DNA from: an uncultured Clostridia bacterium
Lineage (GTDB): Bacteria > Bacillota > Clostridia > Oscillospirales > Acutalibacteraceae
Length of the DNA: 10,114 bases
NCBI GenBank assembly: GCA_946410005.1
Contig: CAMJYS010000017.1
Span: 1 to 10,114, forward strand
Direction of reading: 5' to 3'
Below the pieces are notes generated by a model. The model was not told the DNA's origin. It saw only the letters and a program-made list of their open reading frames with translations, and ran no database searches. Positions 1 to 6,725 of this stretch are shown here, one piece after another (within the stretch, counting starts at the first letter, position 1; each line of letters starts with the position of its first letter). The translations under genes and the position numbers were made by a program.

Positions 1-43
1 TTGATACGTGTGACTGGAGTTCAGACGTGTGCTCTTCCGATCT
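1..43. other. Illumina sequencing adapter (artefact)
   Basis: Positions 10-43 match the Illumina read-2/index adapter (it begins GTGACTGGAGTTCAGACGTG and ends GCTCTTCCGATCT). Bases 1-9 fit the place where an index would sit, but that part is inference. Genuine sequence begins at 44. Read in the forward frame, this stretch yields VTGVQTCALPI, a peptide known from adapter-contaminated database proteins. The left edge is therefore an untrimmed contig end, and no gene should be called across it. Confidence 0.97.
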
Positions 44-155
44 GTTTTTTAATTTCCTTAAATCCTGCCTCAATCTTTTCATTATTTATGTTATTTAAAG
101 TATCTAAAGCTGTTTCTTCAAGTTGTTTTAGATCTGTCAACGTAATTTCTTTCAC
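44..155 (-). CDS. Hypothetical protein, N-terminal fragment cut by adapter
   Basis: The minus strand opens with a GTG at 155-153 and stays open for 37 codons until the adapter begins at 43. The peptide starts (M)KEITLTDLKQLEETAL and continues as an acidic/lysine-rich, probably helical stretch. A G-rich Shine-Dalgarno-like tract (GGGGGG) lies seven bases upstream. The overlapping ATG one base earlier is followed directly by TGA, so GTG is the only workable start here. The short length prevents family assignment. The gene lies downstream of the ATPase gene on the same strand, after a 213-base gap. Confidence 0.55.
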
Positions 156-368
156 ATCTGGTCCCCCCAGTTTTTCACTTTTACAATTAATTCGGGTTTA
201 AACAAATTCAAGAAGATTTAGTTTATCGTCTAAGGTTGTACATATAAATGTTTTTAAAATTTTCAAACTAATTTCCCAGAAAACTAAAAATATAAAGTCT
301 TTCTCCTCTGCCTTAAGTACATTTCAAACAGTGTAAAGTCAAACACTTATGATGTTGCATTTAAGTTA
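156..368. other. AT-rich intergenic region, nothing recognised
   Basis: This gap separates the ATPase gene's stop from the truncated gene at the left edge. I see no convincing hairpin with a T-run that would terminate the ATPase transcript, and no clear -35/-10 pair for the truncated gene. A weak candidate such as TTGAAT with a poor -10 was not strong enough to call. Confidence 0.5.
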
Positions 369-1928
369 TTAAATTTCTTCGATTTTAACATGATGATGTT
401 TCTGTTTACCATCATAAGAAATACCAACAGCGAATTTCTCACCAGTATAATCTCTGAGTGCCAAAGCGTAGTTTTTCTCCTTAATTTGTTTTAGAGCTTC
501 TTCGGGAGAAGAATTTTTCTTAAGCTCTAAAATAAAAGCAGGTTTTGATTTATCGTTTGGATAAAATATGAAATCTGCAAAACCTTTTCCTGCAGGCATC
601 TCTCTAACTATTTTATAATCATCTCTGGCACTTAAATATGAAAGCATTATCACACACGATAGAGAGTTTTCATCGTTATATTTAATCACAGGAATATTAA
701 TGTCGTGAGCTTCTTCTAAGATTTTCACCATTGTTTCTGTGTCTTTTCTGAGGGTTGCTTTAAGCATTTCGTTCGATTTTAAAACAAGTTTTGCAACCTC
801 ACCCATTGATTTATCTTCTAAAGCCTCATCAAATTTAATTCTGAGTTCTTTATTCGGAATTTCAAGAGTTTTATCGTGATAACTTAAAAATCCGTAGATT
901 GTCATAGCTGAAAGTATTTGATTTCTCGTATTAAGTTCTTTTTGCTCAGCACTATAGCCCTTTAGCTTTATTTCAAGCGGAATACCCGAAACCATGCTAA
1001 CAATATCGTCTTTAACAGCACCGACATCATTATTAATGTAATATATTATTTCGTCCATCGGACCTGTGTTCGTCCAGTAACTTTGGCAAACACCTTGCTT
1101 TAGAGCGGTCGTCACAGAACGTGGATTATATATCTGTAAGTCATTACACGTGTAATATCCGTTATACCACTCTTTTAATTGACCCATCGAAAGTTTATTT
1201 TGCTTTAAGCATAGGTTTTCTACTTCATCATTTGTAAAGCCAAAGTATTCATCGTACATATGGTCAGTCATTATGTTAAATTCTAAAAACATATTAATCG
1301 CTGAACCTGCAGAGTATTTAGCTATTGGTAGAACTCCCGTCATGTATGCAAGTTCTACATAAGATTTATCTTTAAGTAAACCTCTTAAAAATTCTAAAAA
1401 CTCTTTTCTATCACCCTCTGAAAACAAGTTATTGTTAAATATATAATCCCATTCATCTATTATAAATATAAAACCTTGACCTGTTTTGTCGGTTGCTTGT
1501 GTTAACATTTCGCTTATGGTATCGTTTGTATTTATACCTGAACACAACGCAGTTATATCGCTTACCAATCTAGTCTTGTAAAATTCTATATATTCAGAGT
1601 AGGTCTTGACATCACTGGCATTAGAGTTGAAAGTTATATAAATAACATTATGTTTATTTAAATGTTCCAAATAAGACTCATCTTTGCTAATTTCAAGTTT
1701 ATCAAAAATGTTTTTACAATCCGTATTTTTGGAATAATAAGAAGCCAACATCATAGCATTTAAGGTCTTACCAAATCTTCTTGGCCTTGTTATGCAAACA
1801 TATTGAGAAGCCGTTCCGATTAGCTCATTCATTTTTGTGATTAGTCCCGATTTGTCTACAAAATATCTTTCTTTTGTTGTTTTGGTAAACTGGTTAACTG
1901 ATGCTATGCTATTCAAAAAATATGGCAT
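369..1928 (-). CDS. AAA-ATPase-like protein with C-terminal PD-(D/E)XK nuclease domain
   Basis: This 519-residue protein has the layout of the AAA-ATPase_like plus PDDEXK_9 family (formerly DUF1703), which is abundant in anaerobic Firmicutes and Bacteroidetes. The N-terminus carries the family signature YFVDKSGLI (22-30). A variant Walker A, RPRRFGKTL, lies at 48-56, and a Walker B, IIDEWD, at 156-161. The C-terminal nuclease-like core shows GKGFADFIFY (447-456, Asp452) followed by LELK (467-470, Glu468 and Lys470) and a downstream QIKEKNY helix (Gln481), consistent with an intact PD-(D/E)XK site. The length is normal for the family. The start is an ATG with AAGGAGG seven bases upstream and a TATAAT box further up. 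The biological role is unsettled; a mobile-element or defence link has been suggested for such proteins. It is transcribed separately from the recombinase operon. Family assignment is firm; nuclease activity is inferred. Confidence 0.93.
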   Translation of the reverse strand: MPYFLNSIASVNQFTKTTKERYFVDKSGLITKMNELIGTASQYVCITRPRRFGKTLNAMMLASYYSKNTDCKNIFDKLEISKDESYLEHLNKHNVIYITFNSNASDVKTYSEYIEFYKTRLVSDITALCSGINTNDTISEMLTQATDKTGQGFIFIIDEWDYIFNNNLFSEGDRKEFLEFLRGLLKDKSYVELAYMTGVLPIAKYSAGSAINMFLEFNIMTDHMYDEYFGFTNDEVENLCLKQNKLSMGQLKEWYNGYYTCNDLQIYNPRSVTTALKQGVCQSYWTNTGPMDEIIYYINNDVGAVKDDIVSMVSGIPLEIKLKGYSAEQKELNTRNQILSAMTIYGFLSYHDKTLEIPNKELRIKFDEALEDKSMGEVAKLVLKSNEMLKATLRKDTETMVKILEEAHDINIPVIKYNDENSLSCVIMLSYLSARDDYKIVREMPAGKGFADFIFYPNDKSKPAFILELKKNSSPEEALKQIKEKNYALALRDYTGEKFAVGISYDGKQKHHHVKIEEI

Positions 1929-1935
1929 TTATTTT

Positions 1936-1942
1936 CCTCCTT
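1936..1942 (-). promoter_or_regulatory. Ribosome binding site of the ATPase gene
   Basis: AAGGAGG on the minus strand lies seven bases before the ATG at 1928. It is a full-strength Shine-Dalgarno site and fixes this start. Confidence 0.85.
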
Positions 1943-1965
1943 CTGTGGTAAGTTTCTTTATAACC

Positions 1966-1994
1966 ATTATACTATAACCTGAAAGATTTATAAA
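1966..1994 (-). promoter_or_regulatory. Candidate sigma-A promoter of the ATPase gene
   Basis: A perfect -10 box TATAAT (1971-1966 on the minus strand) has a weak -35 TTTATA (1994-1989) 17 bases upstream. It lies between the upstream gene's terminator and the ATPase Shine-Dalgarno site, so it would give the ATPase its own transcript. The -10 is convincing; the -35 matches consensus at four of six positions. Confidence 0.5.
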
Positions 1995-2015
1995 TCCTAT
2001 AAGCAATACAAATAT

Positions 2016-2044
2016 AAAAAACCTGCCATTTGGCAGATTTTATT
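2016..2044 (-). terminator. Rho-independent terminator after the unknown gene
   Basis: On the minus strand CTGCC-AAAT-GGCAG forms a tight hairpin, extended by A/T pairs, and runs into a T-tract (GTTTTTTAT). It lies about 30 bases past the stop of the gene ending at 2076. The other flank is T-rich on the plus strand, so it may work in both directions. It separates the unknown gene from the ATPase gene. Confidence 0.8.
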
Positions 2045-2075
2045 TTCAAAATTTATATTTTAATAACGAAGGTTT

Positions 2076-2756
2076 TCAAAGGCTATTCCCTACTTCGTCT
2101 ATCATAAGCTGATAAAGCATCTTTGACCTCTCAGGTTCACGATATAAAAACGTTCCTAAAGCATAAGATATAAAATGCTCCACAGCAGATAAACCAATCG
2201 GACTTGATATAAACGCTTCAACCAATATATCGTTAAATTGTTCCATCTTAGCTTCTCCGATAATCGAAGAGATTTTTTCGAAATACTCACTTGCGATGGG
2301 GTAGTCTATATCCTTGAAAACTCTTGTTATATAGCGTTTTTTAAATTCTTCGCACAGCAGTTCAAGGTTTTGGATTAGTATTTTTCCCGCATAAAATTCT
2401 ACCTTAGTATGATCTTCTTTAAAATTTACAGGGTGGCTGTCAATATAGTTTTTCACCATTTCAAAAAATATGCTTTTTTCTTTTTTCTTTATTAAATCTT
2501 CATCATCTCCACAAACGATATAACAATCTGCAAGAATGCCCCAGCAGATGTCATCAGCTACCGAAGAAGCAGTGGCTAAATCTAAGTCTGCAAGCGTTTC
2601 AAATATCACATTTAGATATTTATCTAAATAATATCCTTTATCACCAAGCTCTGATTTTATCTCGCCCCCCAATCTCCAGAATTCATCCATGTTTCCATGA
2701 ATGCTTATAAAATTTGGTTTACCAAAAAATCTGTCACGATTTCGAAAAATATTCAT
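2076..2756 (-). CDS. Hypothetical protein, family not recognised
   Basis: This is a 226-residue, mostly acidic and probably all-helical protein. I see no signal peptide, membrane segment, zinc site or nucleotide-binding motif. Notable stretches are FWRLGGEIKSELGDKGYYLDKYL near the N-terminus (split here as FWRLGGEIKSELG and DKGYYLDKYL), a cysteine-containing DDICWGILADCYIVC segment in the first half, and a C-terminal helical region with SPIGLSAVEHFISYALGTF. The ATG start is supported by AAAAGGAGA eight or so bases upstream. It is a single-gene unit between a candidate promoter (2807-2836) and a terminator (2016-2044). It lies just outside the strong terminator closing the recombinase operon, so it could be host flank or element cargo; the sequence alone does not decide. 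I assign no function. Confidence 0.85.
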   Translation of the reverse strand: MNIFRNRDRFFGKPNFISIHGNMDEFWRLGGEIKSELGDKGYYLDKYLNVIFETLADLDLATASSVADDICWGILADCYIVCGDDEDLIKKKEKSIFFEMVKNYIDSHPVNFKEDHTKVEFYAGKILIQNLELLCEEFKKRYITRVFKDIDYPIASEYFEKISSIIGEAKMEQFNDILVEAFISSPIGLSAVEHFISYALGTFLYREPERSKMLYQLMIDEVGNSL

Positions 2757-2806
2757 TTAAAGTCTCCTTTTAGATTATTTTTTTGAGTATCAAAGCCCTC
2801 GTGTTA

Positions 2807-2836
2807 CATATAAACTCTAATTTTTCGGTAAATCAA
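2807..2836 (-). promoter_or_regulatory. Candidate promoter of the unknown gene
   Basis: On the minus strand TTGATT (2836-2831) and TATATG (2812-2807) are spaced by 18 bases, each matching consensus at four of six positions. The pair lies right after the recombinase terminator and would leave a leader of about 45 bases. The location is sensible; the match is only moderate. Confidence 0.4.
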
Positions 2837-2850
2837 GTATATATCTCCAT

Positions 2851-2898
2851 AAAAACAAAAAACGGATTATACTACAGTTTCTTCCTGCAATATAATCC
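2851..2898 (-). terminator. Strong rho-independent terminator closing the recombinase operon
   Basis: On the minus strand a 14-bp stem (arms 2898-2885 and 2877-2864, all positions paired, with two G-T wobbles) closes a seven-base GAAGAAA loop. It is followed at once by GTTTTTTGTTTTT. It lies 24 bases past the stop of recombinase 2. It is the strongest hairpin terminator in the window and marks the end of the long operon coming from the tail and lysis genes. Confidence 0.9.
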
Positions 2899-2921
2899 TC
2901 TATCTGTCTACAAACATCATA

Positions 2922-4493
2922 TTAATTTGAATTTCTAAATTTAAACTCTACCTTTCCATCCTCATAAACTATAGCTTTATCTACCAACACATACCAAAGT
3001 CTCTCATCAAATTCGTTTATTAGTTTGTCATTACTTTTCAAATTTTCAATGAATAGCTTGATTCTATCTCTACGAACTTTTAAATCTTGTTTTTTGTCCT
3101 CTAATTTCGATAATTCGCTTTTTATTTTTTCGTACTTCTCAGCGTAAGAATCATATTTTTTATTGTATTCATCTTGGTTCATAACTTTTCTAGAATTCTC
3201 ATATATCAGACTTTTCATTAACTCTACTATAATTTCGCTTTCTTGCTGAAGTTTTGATATTTTGCTGTCTATATCTTCAGTATTTATAAGGGTTAAAACT
3301 GTGTTTTCGCAATCTTTTATGACTTCATCTTTATTGCTAATTAAGTTATTAAATGCTTTTACAAACTCTTCTTTTATTTGCTCCTCAGTCAAATGAGGAG
3401 TTTTGCATTTATTTTTGTTTTTAAATTTGTTGTTACACTGCCATATGACTTTTCTATACTTATCATTTGAGTGCCATACCTTTGAACCATAAAAACCGCC
3501 ACATTCTCCGCATATAATTTTACTTGAAAATGGACTTGCCGAACTATGATTAAAATTTCCTTTCGCTCTGTTTTTAAGTTCATTTTGAGCCAAATCATAA
3601 ACTTCGGGAGAAATGATAGCCTCATGGCTGTTTTTTACATAATACTGCGGAACTTCGCCTTCATTTTTCTTTCTCTTTTTTGTAAGAAAATCAATCGTAT
3701 AACATTTCTGAAGTAAGGCATCGCCTTTGTATTTCTCGTTAGTTAAAATACTTCTGATTGTACTTGTAGTCCATTTCTTCTTTCCCGATGGAGTGGGTAT
3801 GTTTTCGTTTGTTAAATGCTTTGAAATGGCAGATATAGTTTTCCCCTCGAGAAACAGTCGATATATCAGTCGCACTATTTTAGCTTCGCTTTCTATAATC
3901 TTTGGCACACCATCTTCTCCTTTTTCGTATCCTAAAAAATGTTTATACGGAAGACTTACTTTTCCGTCAGCAAACCTCTTACGCTGACCCCACGTCACGT
4001 TTTCGCTTATAGATCTTGATTCTTCTTGAGCGAGTGAACTCATAATTGTTATTAGTAGCTCACCTTTGGAATCCAATGTATAAATATTTTCTTTCTCAAA
4101 GTAAACCTCCACACCTTTTTCTTTGAGCTTACGGACTGTAGTAAGTGTATCTACTGTGTTCCTTGCAAACCTTGAAACTGACTTTGTAATAATAAGGTCT
4201 ATCTTTCCGGCAAGTGCATCTTTTATCATTCTGTTAAAACCATCACGTTTTTTGGTGTTGGTGGCGCTTATACCTTCGTCCGTATAAACCCCAACAAACT
4301 CCCATTCGCTTTTTGACTTTATATATCTTGTGTAATAATCGACTTGTGCTTCATAGCTTGAAAGTTGTTCTTCGTTATCTGTGGATACTCTTGCATATCC
4401 CGCTGTTCTTCGTTTAATAGGTGTTAATATTGATGTATTTGTAAATAAATTAAGCGTTGCCGGAATTACAGTTACTGCTCGTGCCATGTTCAC
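2922..4493 (-). CDS. Large serine recombinase 2 (with coiled coil)
   Basis: This is a 523-residue site-specific DNA recombinase of the large serine (resolvase/invertase) family, which cuts and rejoins DNA through a covalent phosphoserine. The N-terminal catalytic domain begins at YARVSTD (33-39); Ser37 is the expected nucleophile and Arg35 the conserved arginine. SRFARN and the EKENIYTLDSKGELL segment follow. A recombinase domain comes next, then a zinc ribbon with CGEC at 328-331 and Cys353 and Cys363. A long charged coiled-coil region (about 400-488) precedes a short C-terminal beta-like tail. The start is ambiguous. GTG at 4493 has AAAGGA nine bases upstream; ATG at 4487 leaves 15 bases but gives an MARAVTVIPATLN start that looks typical of relatives. 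Either start overlaps the end of recombinase 1 (by 44 or 38 bases), implying translational coupling. It is the last gene before the strong terminator. Confidence 0.95.
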   Translation of the reverse strand: MNMARAVTVIPATLNLFTNTSILTPIKRRTAGYARVSTDNEEQLSSYEAQVDYYTRYIKSKSEWEFVGVYTDEGISATNTKKRDGFNRMIKDALAGKIDLIITKSVSRFARNTVDTLTTVRKLKEKGVEVYFEKENIYTLDSKGELLITIMSSLAQEESRSISENVTWGQRKRFADGKVSLPYKHFLGYEKGEDGVPKIIESEAKIVRLIYRLFLEGKTISAISKHLTNENIPTPSGKKKWTTSTIRSILTNEKYKGDALLQKCYTIDFLTKKRKKNEGEVPQYYVKNSHEAIISPEVYDLAQNELKNRAKGNFNHSSASPFSSKIICGECGGFYGSKVWHSNDKYRKVIWQCNNKFKNKNKCKTPHLTEEQIKEEFVKAFNNLISNKDEVIKDCENTVLTLINTEDIDSKISKLQQESEIIVELMKSLIYENSRKVMNQDEYNKKYDSYAEKYEKIKSELSKLEDKKQDLKVRRDRIKLFIENLKSNDKLINEFDERLWYVLVDKAIVYEDGKVEFKFRNSN

Positions 4494-5799
4494 TTTGCGT
4501 CATCCTTTCTTGGCGCACTTTAGCCATTTGTTTCATTTCTTCAGTCCAAGAATCTCTCCTTGAAGGGTATTCCCACGTTTTCAAGACTTCATTACCATCA
4601 TTAAGAATAAACTTAAGTTTACCCTTGCTTGGAACAACGATTTTACTTACTTTGTTTTTGAATATTTGTTCATCGAACTTTGTAATTTTAAGTACTTCAC
4701 AAGATAGCTTTTTGATTGTTTCTTCGGGGACTCTACTTGAAGGGCAGTACTTTTTACCATAGCTGTTAAACGTAGCACAAATCCATATCGGCTTTTCATA
4801 CTTCGTACCACTCGCAGAGATTTTCCTTCTATAGTTCTTACCACAAAGTCCACATTCAATTTTTTGGGTGAAAGCGTATTCTTTAGAGCTGCCGGTAGCT
4901 TTGTGATGTTTTGCTCGCTTCTTTATCTCATCTTGTACTTTTTGAAAAGTCTCTATGTCAATTATTGGTTCGTGATTACTCTCTACATAGTACATCTGTA
5001 ATTCTCCATTGTTTTTACGCTTTTTCTTGCTAATGTGGTCAGTAACAAAAGTTTTTTGCAAAAGCAAATTCCCTGCATATTTTTCATTCCCGAGAATTCC
5101 TCTGACTGTATTTTCATGCCATATTCCACCATCTTTGGTAGGTATACATTTATCTCTAAGTTTACGAGCAATTGCATTTATTCCCATTCCACTTAGGTAA
5201 TCCTGGAAAATCATTTTTACTATCTTCGCTTCTTTAGGAATAACAGTTATTTGATTATTTTTAAGTTCATATCCTAACATCTTAAAATTTGTGGATATGC
5301 CTTGCTTGAACTTATCTCTGATTCTCCATTTGCAGTTCTCACTTACAGATAAACTTTCTTCCTGTGCAAAAGAAGAGAGGAGGGTAAGCATTAGCTCGCC
5401 TTCCTCTGATAGACTATGAATATTCTCTTTTTCAAAATACACATCTATTCCCAGTTTCTTTAGTTCTCTGACAGTTTCAAGTACGGTCAGTGTATTTCTT
5501 GCAAATCTCGATATTGATTTCGTGATTATCATATCAATTTTTCCTTGCTTACAGTCTTCCAAAAGTCTTTGAAACTCAGGTCTTGAATCTTTGGTTCCTG
5601 TCTTGGCTTCATCTGCGTAAACTCCGCCGTACTGCCAATTCGGATTATCCTGAATTAGCTTACTGTAATAACTGATTTGAGCTGATAGCGAATGCATCAT
5701 TGCATCTTTTCCGCTCGATACTCTGACATATGCAGCTACTTTTTTTCTCTTAGGAGGTACGTTTTTATGCCCACTTAATTTTAAAACTTCTCTTTGCAT
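4450..5799 (-). CDS. Large serine recombinase 1 (short C-terminus)
   Basis: This 449-residue serine recombinase carries AAYVRVSSGKD at 22-32, with Ser28 the expected nucleophile and Arg26 the conserved arginine. SKSIS/SRFARNTL-type active-site segments, EKENIHSLSEEGEL and a middle recombinase domain follow. A zinc ribbon has CGLC at 316-319 and Cys341 and Cys352. The remaining tail of about 95 residues lacks the long coiled coil seen in recombinase 2, so the two proteins are not equivalent. The ATG is well supported by AAAGGAGA seven bases upstream. It sits 68 bases after the SHOCT-like gene and overlaps recombinase 2. Both catalytic domains look intact, so the pair is probably a two-protein integrase/excisionase system of the mobile element. 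Which DNA site it recognises cannot be read from the window. Confidence 0.95.
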   Translation of the reverse strand: MQREVLKLSGHKNVPPKRKKVAAYVRVSSGKDAMMHSLSAQISYYSKLIQDNPNWQYGGVYADEAKTGTKDSRPEFQRLLEDCKQGKIDMIITKSISRFARNTLTVLETVRELKKLGIDVYFEKENIHSLSEEGELMLTLLSSFAQEESLSVSENCKWRIRDKFKQGISTNFKMLGYELKNNQITVIPKEAKIVKMIFQDYLSGMGINAIARKLRDKCIPTKDGGIWHENTVRGILGNEKYAGNLLLQKTFVTDHISKKKRKNNGELQMYYVESNHEPIIDIETFQKVQDEIKKRAKHHKATGSSKEYAFTQKIECGLCGKNYRRKISASGTKYEKPIWICATFNSYGKKYCPSSRVPEETIKKLSCEVLKITKFDEQIFKNKVSKIVVPSKGKLKFILNDGNEVLKTWEYPSRRDSWTEEMKQMAKVRQERMTQSEHGTSSNCNSGNA

Positions 5800-5867
5800 T
5801 TTGACTCTCCTTTAAATTGTTTTTGCAGTTACATATTACCTCTTGTAAAGCCTAGTATCAAGCCATT

Positions 5868-6029
5868 TTATCGATATAAACTGCCGAATATGGGAGAGTA
5901 TTTCTTTAAGAATTTGGTATCAATTTTATCGTACTCACTTTTTGTTATCAGCCCCATTTTTAGCATAGTTTTCACTATGCTTATTCGAGACTGGTACTCT
6001 TTTTCTGATTCAAATTGTTCACTTGTCAT
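5868..6029 (-). CDS. Small SHOCT-like protein of the recombinase cassette
   Basis: This is a 53-residue ORF with start MTSEQFESEKEYQSRIS, a core MLKMGLITKSEYDKI and an end KKYSPIFGSLYR. The core has the helix-turn-helix layout of short SHOCT-type domains (a small oligomerisation or binding domain with a GLIT-x-x-EY motif). From memory, close relatives occur just ahead of serine recombinase pairs in Clostridia. Its ATG overlaps the stop of the upstream zinc-finger gene as ATGA, a strong sign of translational coupling and of a real gene. AAAGGGA lies about ten bases upstream. It is small, soluble and charged, without membrane segments. A role as an accessory or directionality factor for the recombinases is possible but inferred only from position. 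Confidence 0.85.
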   Translation of the reverse strand: MTSEQFESEKEYQSRISIVKTMLKMGLITKSEYDKIDTKFLKKYSPIFGSLYR

Positions 6030-6418
6030 AGACGAATTTCCCTTTCTTGCTTTTTAAATCTATCATTGATGTAGCACTCATGACTACAGTATTTTCTTTC
6101 TTTGTTATCATAGCTTTTAAACTTTTTACTACAATTCTTACAAACATTAATTTTTAAGTATTCTCTATTACCCTCTGTATTTTTTCTCCACCATTTGTAC
6201 CTACATAAATCTGAGCAAAATTTTTTACTACCACATCTTTTTTCTAATTCGGCCCCACAATTTTTACATACTGTATAAACTTCTTTCGATTTTAATTTTT
6301 GCCGTCTGTGAAACGATTTTATCGTGCTTTCTGAAATAGAAAGGGCAGAAGCTATTTCCTTATAACTTCTGCTTTGTTTTTTTAACCTTACTAGTTTATG
6401 TTTTTGAATTTCGTTCAA
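6026..6418 (-). CDS. HTH protein with two zinc fingers, recombinase-associated
   Basis: This 130-residue basic protein starts with a sigma-70 region 4-like helix-turn-helix (about 4-41; YKEIASALSISESTIKSFHR). A first cysteine cluster follows (Cys51, Cys54, Cys68, Cys72, ending FCSDLCRYKWW), then a second (Cys93, Cys96, Cys111, Cys115, ending YCSHECY). Both fit CX2C-X13/14-CX3C zinc knuckles and look like an internal duplication. It is probably DNA-binding. Similar small HTH/zinc proteins, often labelled sigma-70-like, precede serine recombinases in clostridial elements as far as I recall. The start is TTG, supported by AGAAGGTG nine bases upstream, and no ATG fits. It begins 15 bases after the holin stop and overlaps the SHOCT-like gene by four bases. 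It could regulate the operon or help the recombinases; neither is shown. Confidence 0.85.
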   Translation of the reverse strand: MNEIQKHKLVRLKKQSRSYKEIASALSISESTIKSFHRRQKLKSKEVYTVCKNCGAELEKRCGSKKFCSDLCRYKWWRKNTEGNREYLKINVCKNCSKKFKSYDNKERKYCSHECYINDRFKKQEREIRL

Positions 6419-6427
6419 TACCTACCA

Positions 6428-6435
6428 CACCTTCT
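6428..6435 (-). promoter_or_regulatory. Ribosome binding site deciding the TTG start of the HTH/zinc gene
   Basis: AGAAGGTG on the minus strand lies nine bases before the TTG at 6418 and differs from AGGAGGTG at one base. It overlaps the TAG stop of the holin-like gene, consistent with coupled translation. Confidence 0.6.
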
Positions 6436-6712
6436 AAATTATATTAAGCGTTTTCAAAATATCATGAACATAGTTGCTGCCTCTCGAAAAAAGTATCCCT
6501 GTTAAGATACAGCCTATGTAGGGTATTTCGCTTTCAATATCCGCTAGCTTTAATAAGTCTATTTTGTAAGCAATGGCGATAAATATACCAAAAATTAGAC
6601 TGAGTATCATTTGATAATGTGGCTCACCTACAACGAAAAAGCTATTTATATACGTGATGATTCCTTCTAAAACTATGCACACCATCAACATTTTTGAAAC
6701 TTCTTTATTCAT
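6434..6712 (-). CDS. Holin-like small membrane protein
   Basis: This 92-residue protein has three likely membrane helices: about 8-28 (MLMVCIVLEGIITYINSFFV), 33-50 (YQMILSLIFGIFIAIAYK) and 64-80 (IPYIGCILTGILFSRGS), with a short charged linker LLKLADIESE. Size, topology and position right after the endolysin fit a phage holin, which would let the lysin reach the cell wall by forming holes in the cytoplasmic membrane. The C-terminal ILTGILFSRGSNY pattern looks familiar from clostridial prophage proteins. The ATG has AAGGGG eight bases upstream, and that site overlaps the lysin stop, leaving only 13 bases between the genes. Here the lysin comes first, the reverse of the usual holin-then-lysin order. 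The function is inferred from topology and context rather than from a diagnostic motif. Confidence 0.75.
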   Translation of the reverse strand: MNKEVSKMLMVCIVLEGIITYINSFFVVGEPHYQMILSLIFGIFIAIAYKIDLLKLADIESEIPYIGCILTGILFSRGSNYVHDILKTLNII

Positions 6713-6725
6713 AAATAAATCCCCT

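Noticed and set aside
1..201. Forward 66-residue ORF starting MIRVTGVQTCALPI
   Set aside because: Its first part is translated sequencing adapter and the rest runs opposite to the GTG-started minus-strand gene.
4450..4493. The two recombinases as one gene split by a frameshift
   Set aside because: Each has its own complete catalytic domain, middle domain and zinc ribbon, and recombinase 2 has its own start region. This is an overlapping gene pair, not a broken gene.
5794..6057. Forward 87-residue ORF over the small-gene region
   Set aside because: It lies opposite the 53-residue gene, which has an ATGA overlap, a ribosome site and a recognisable core. The forward ORF has none of these.
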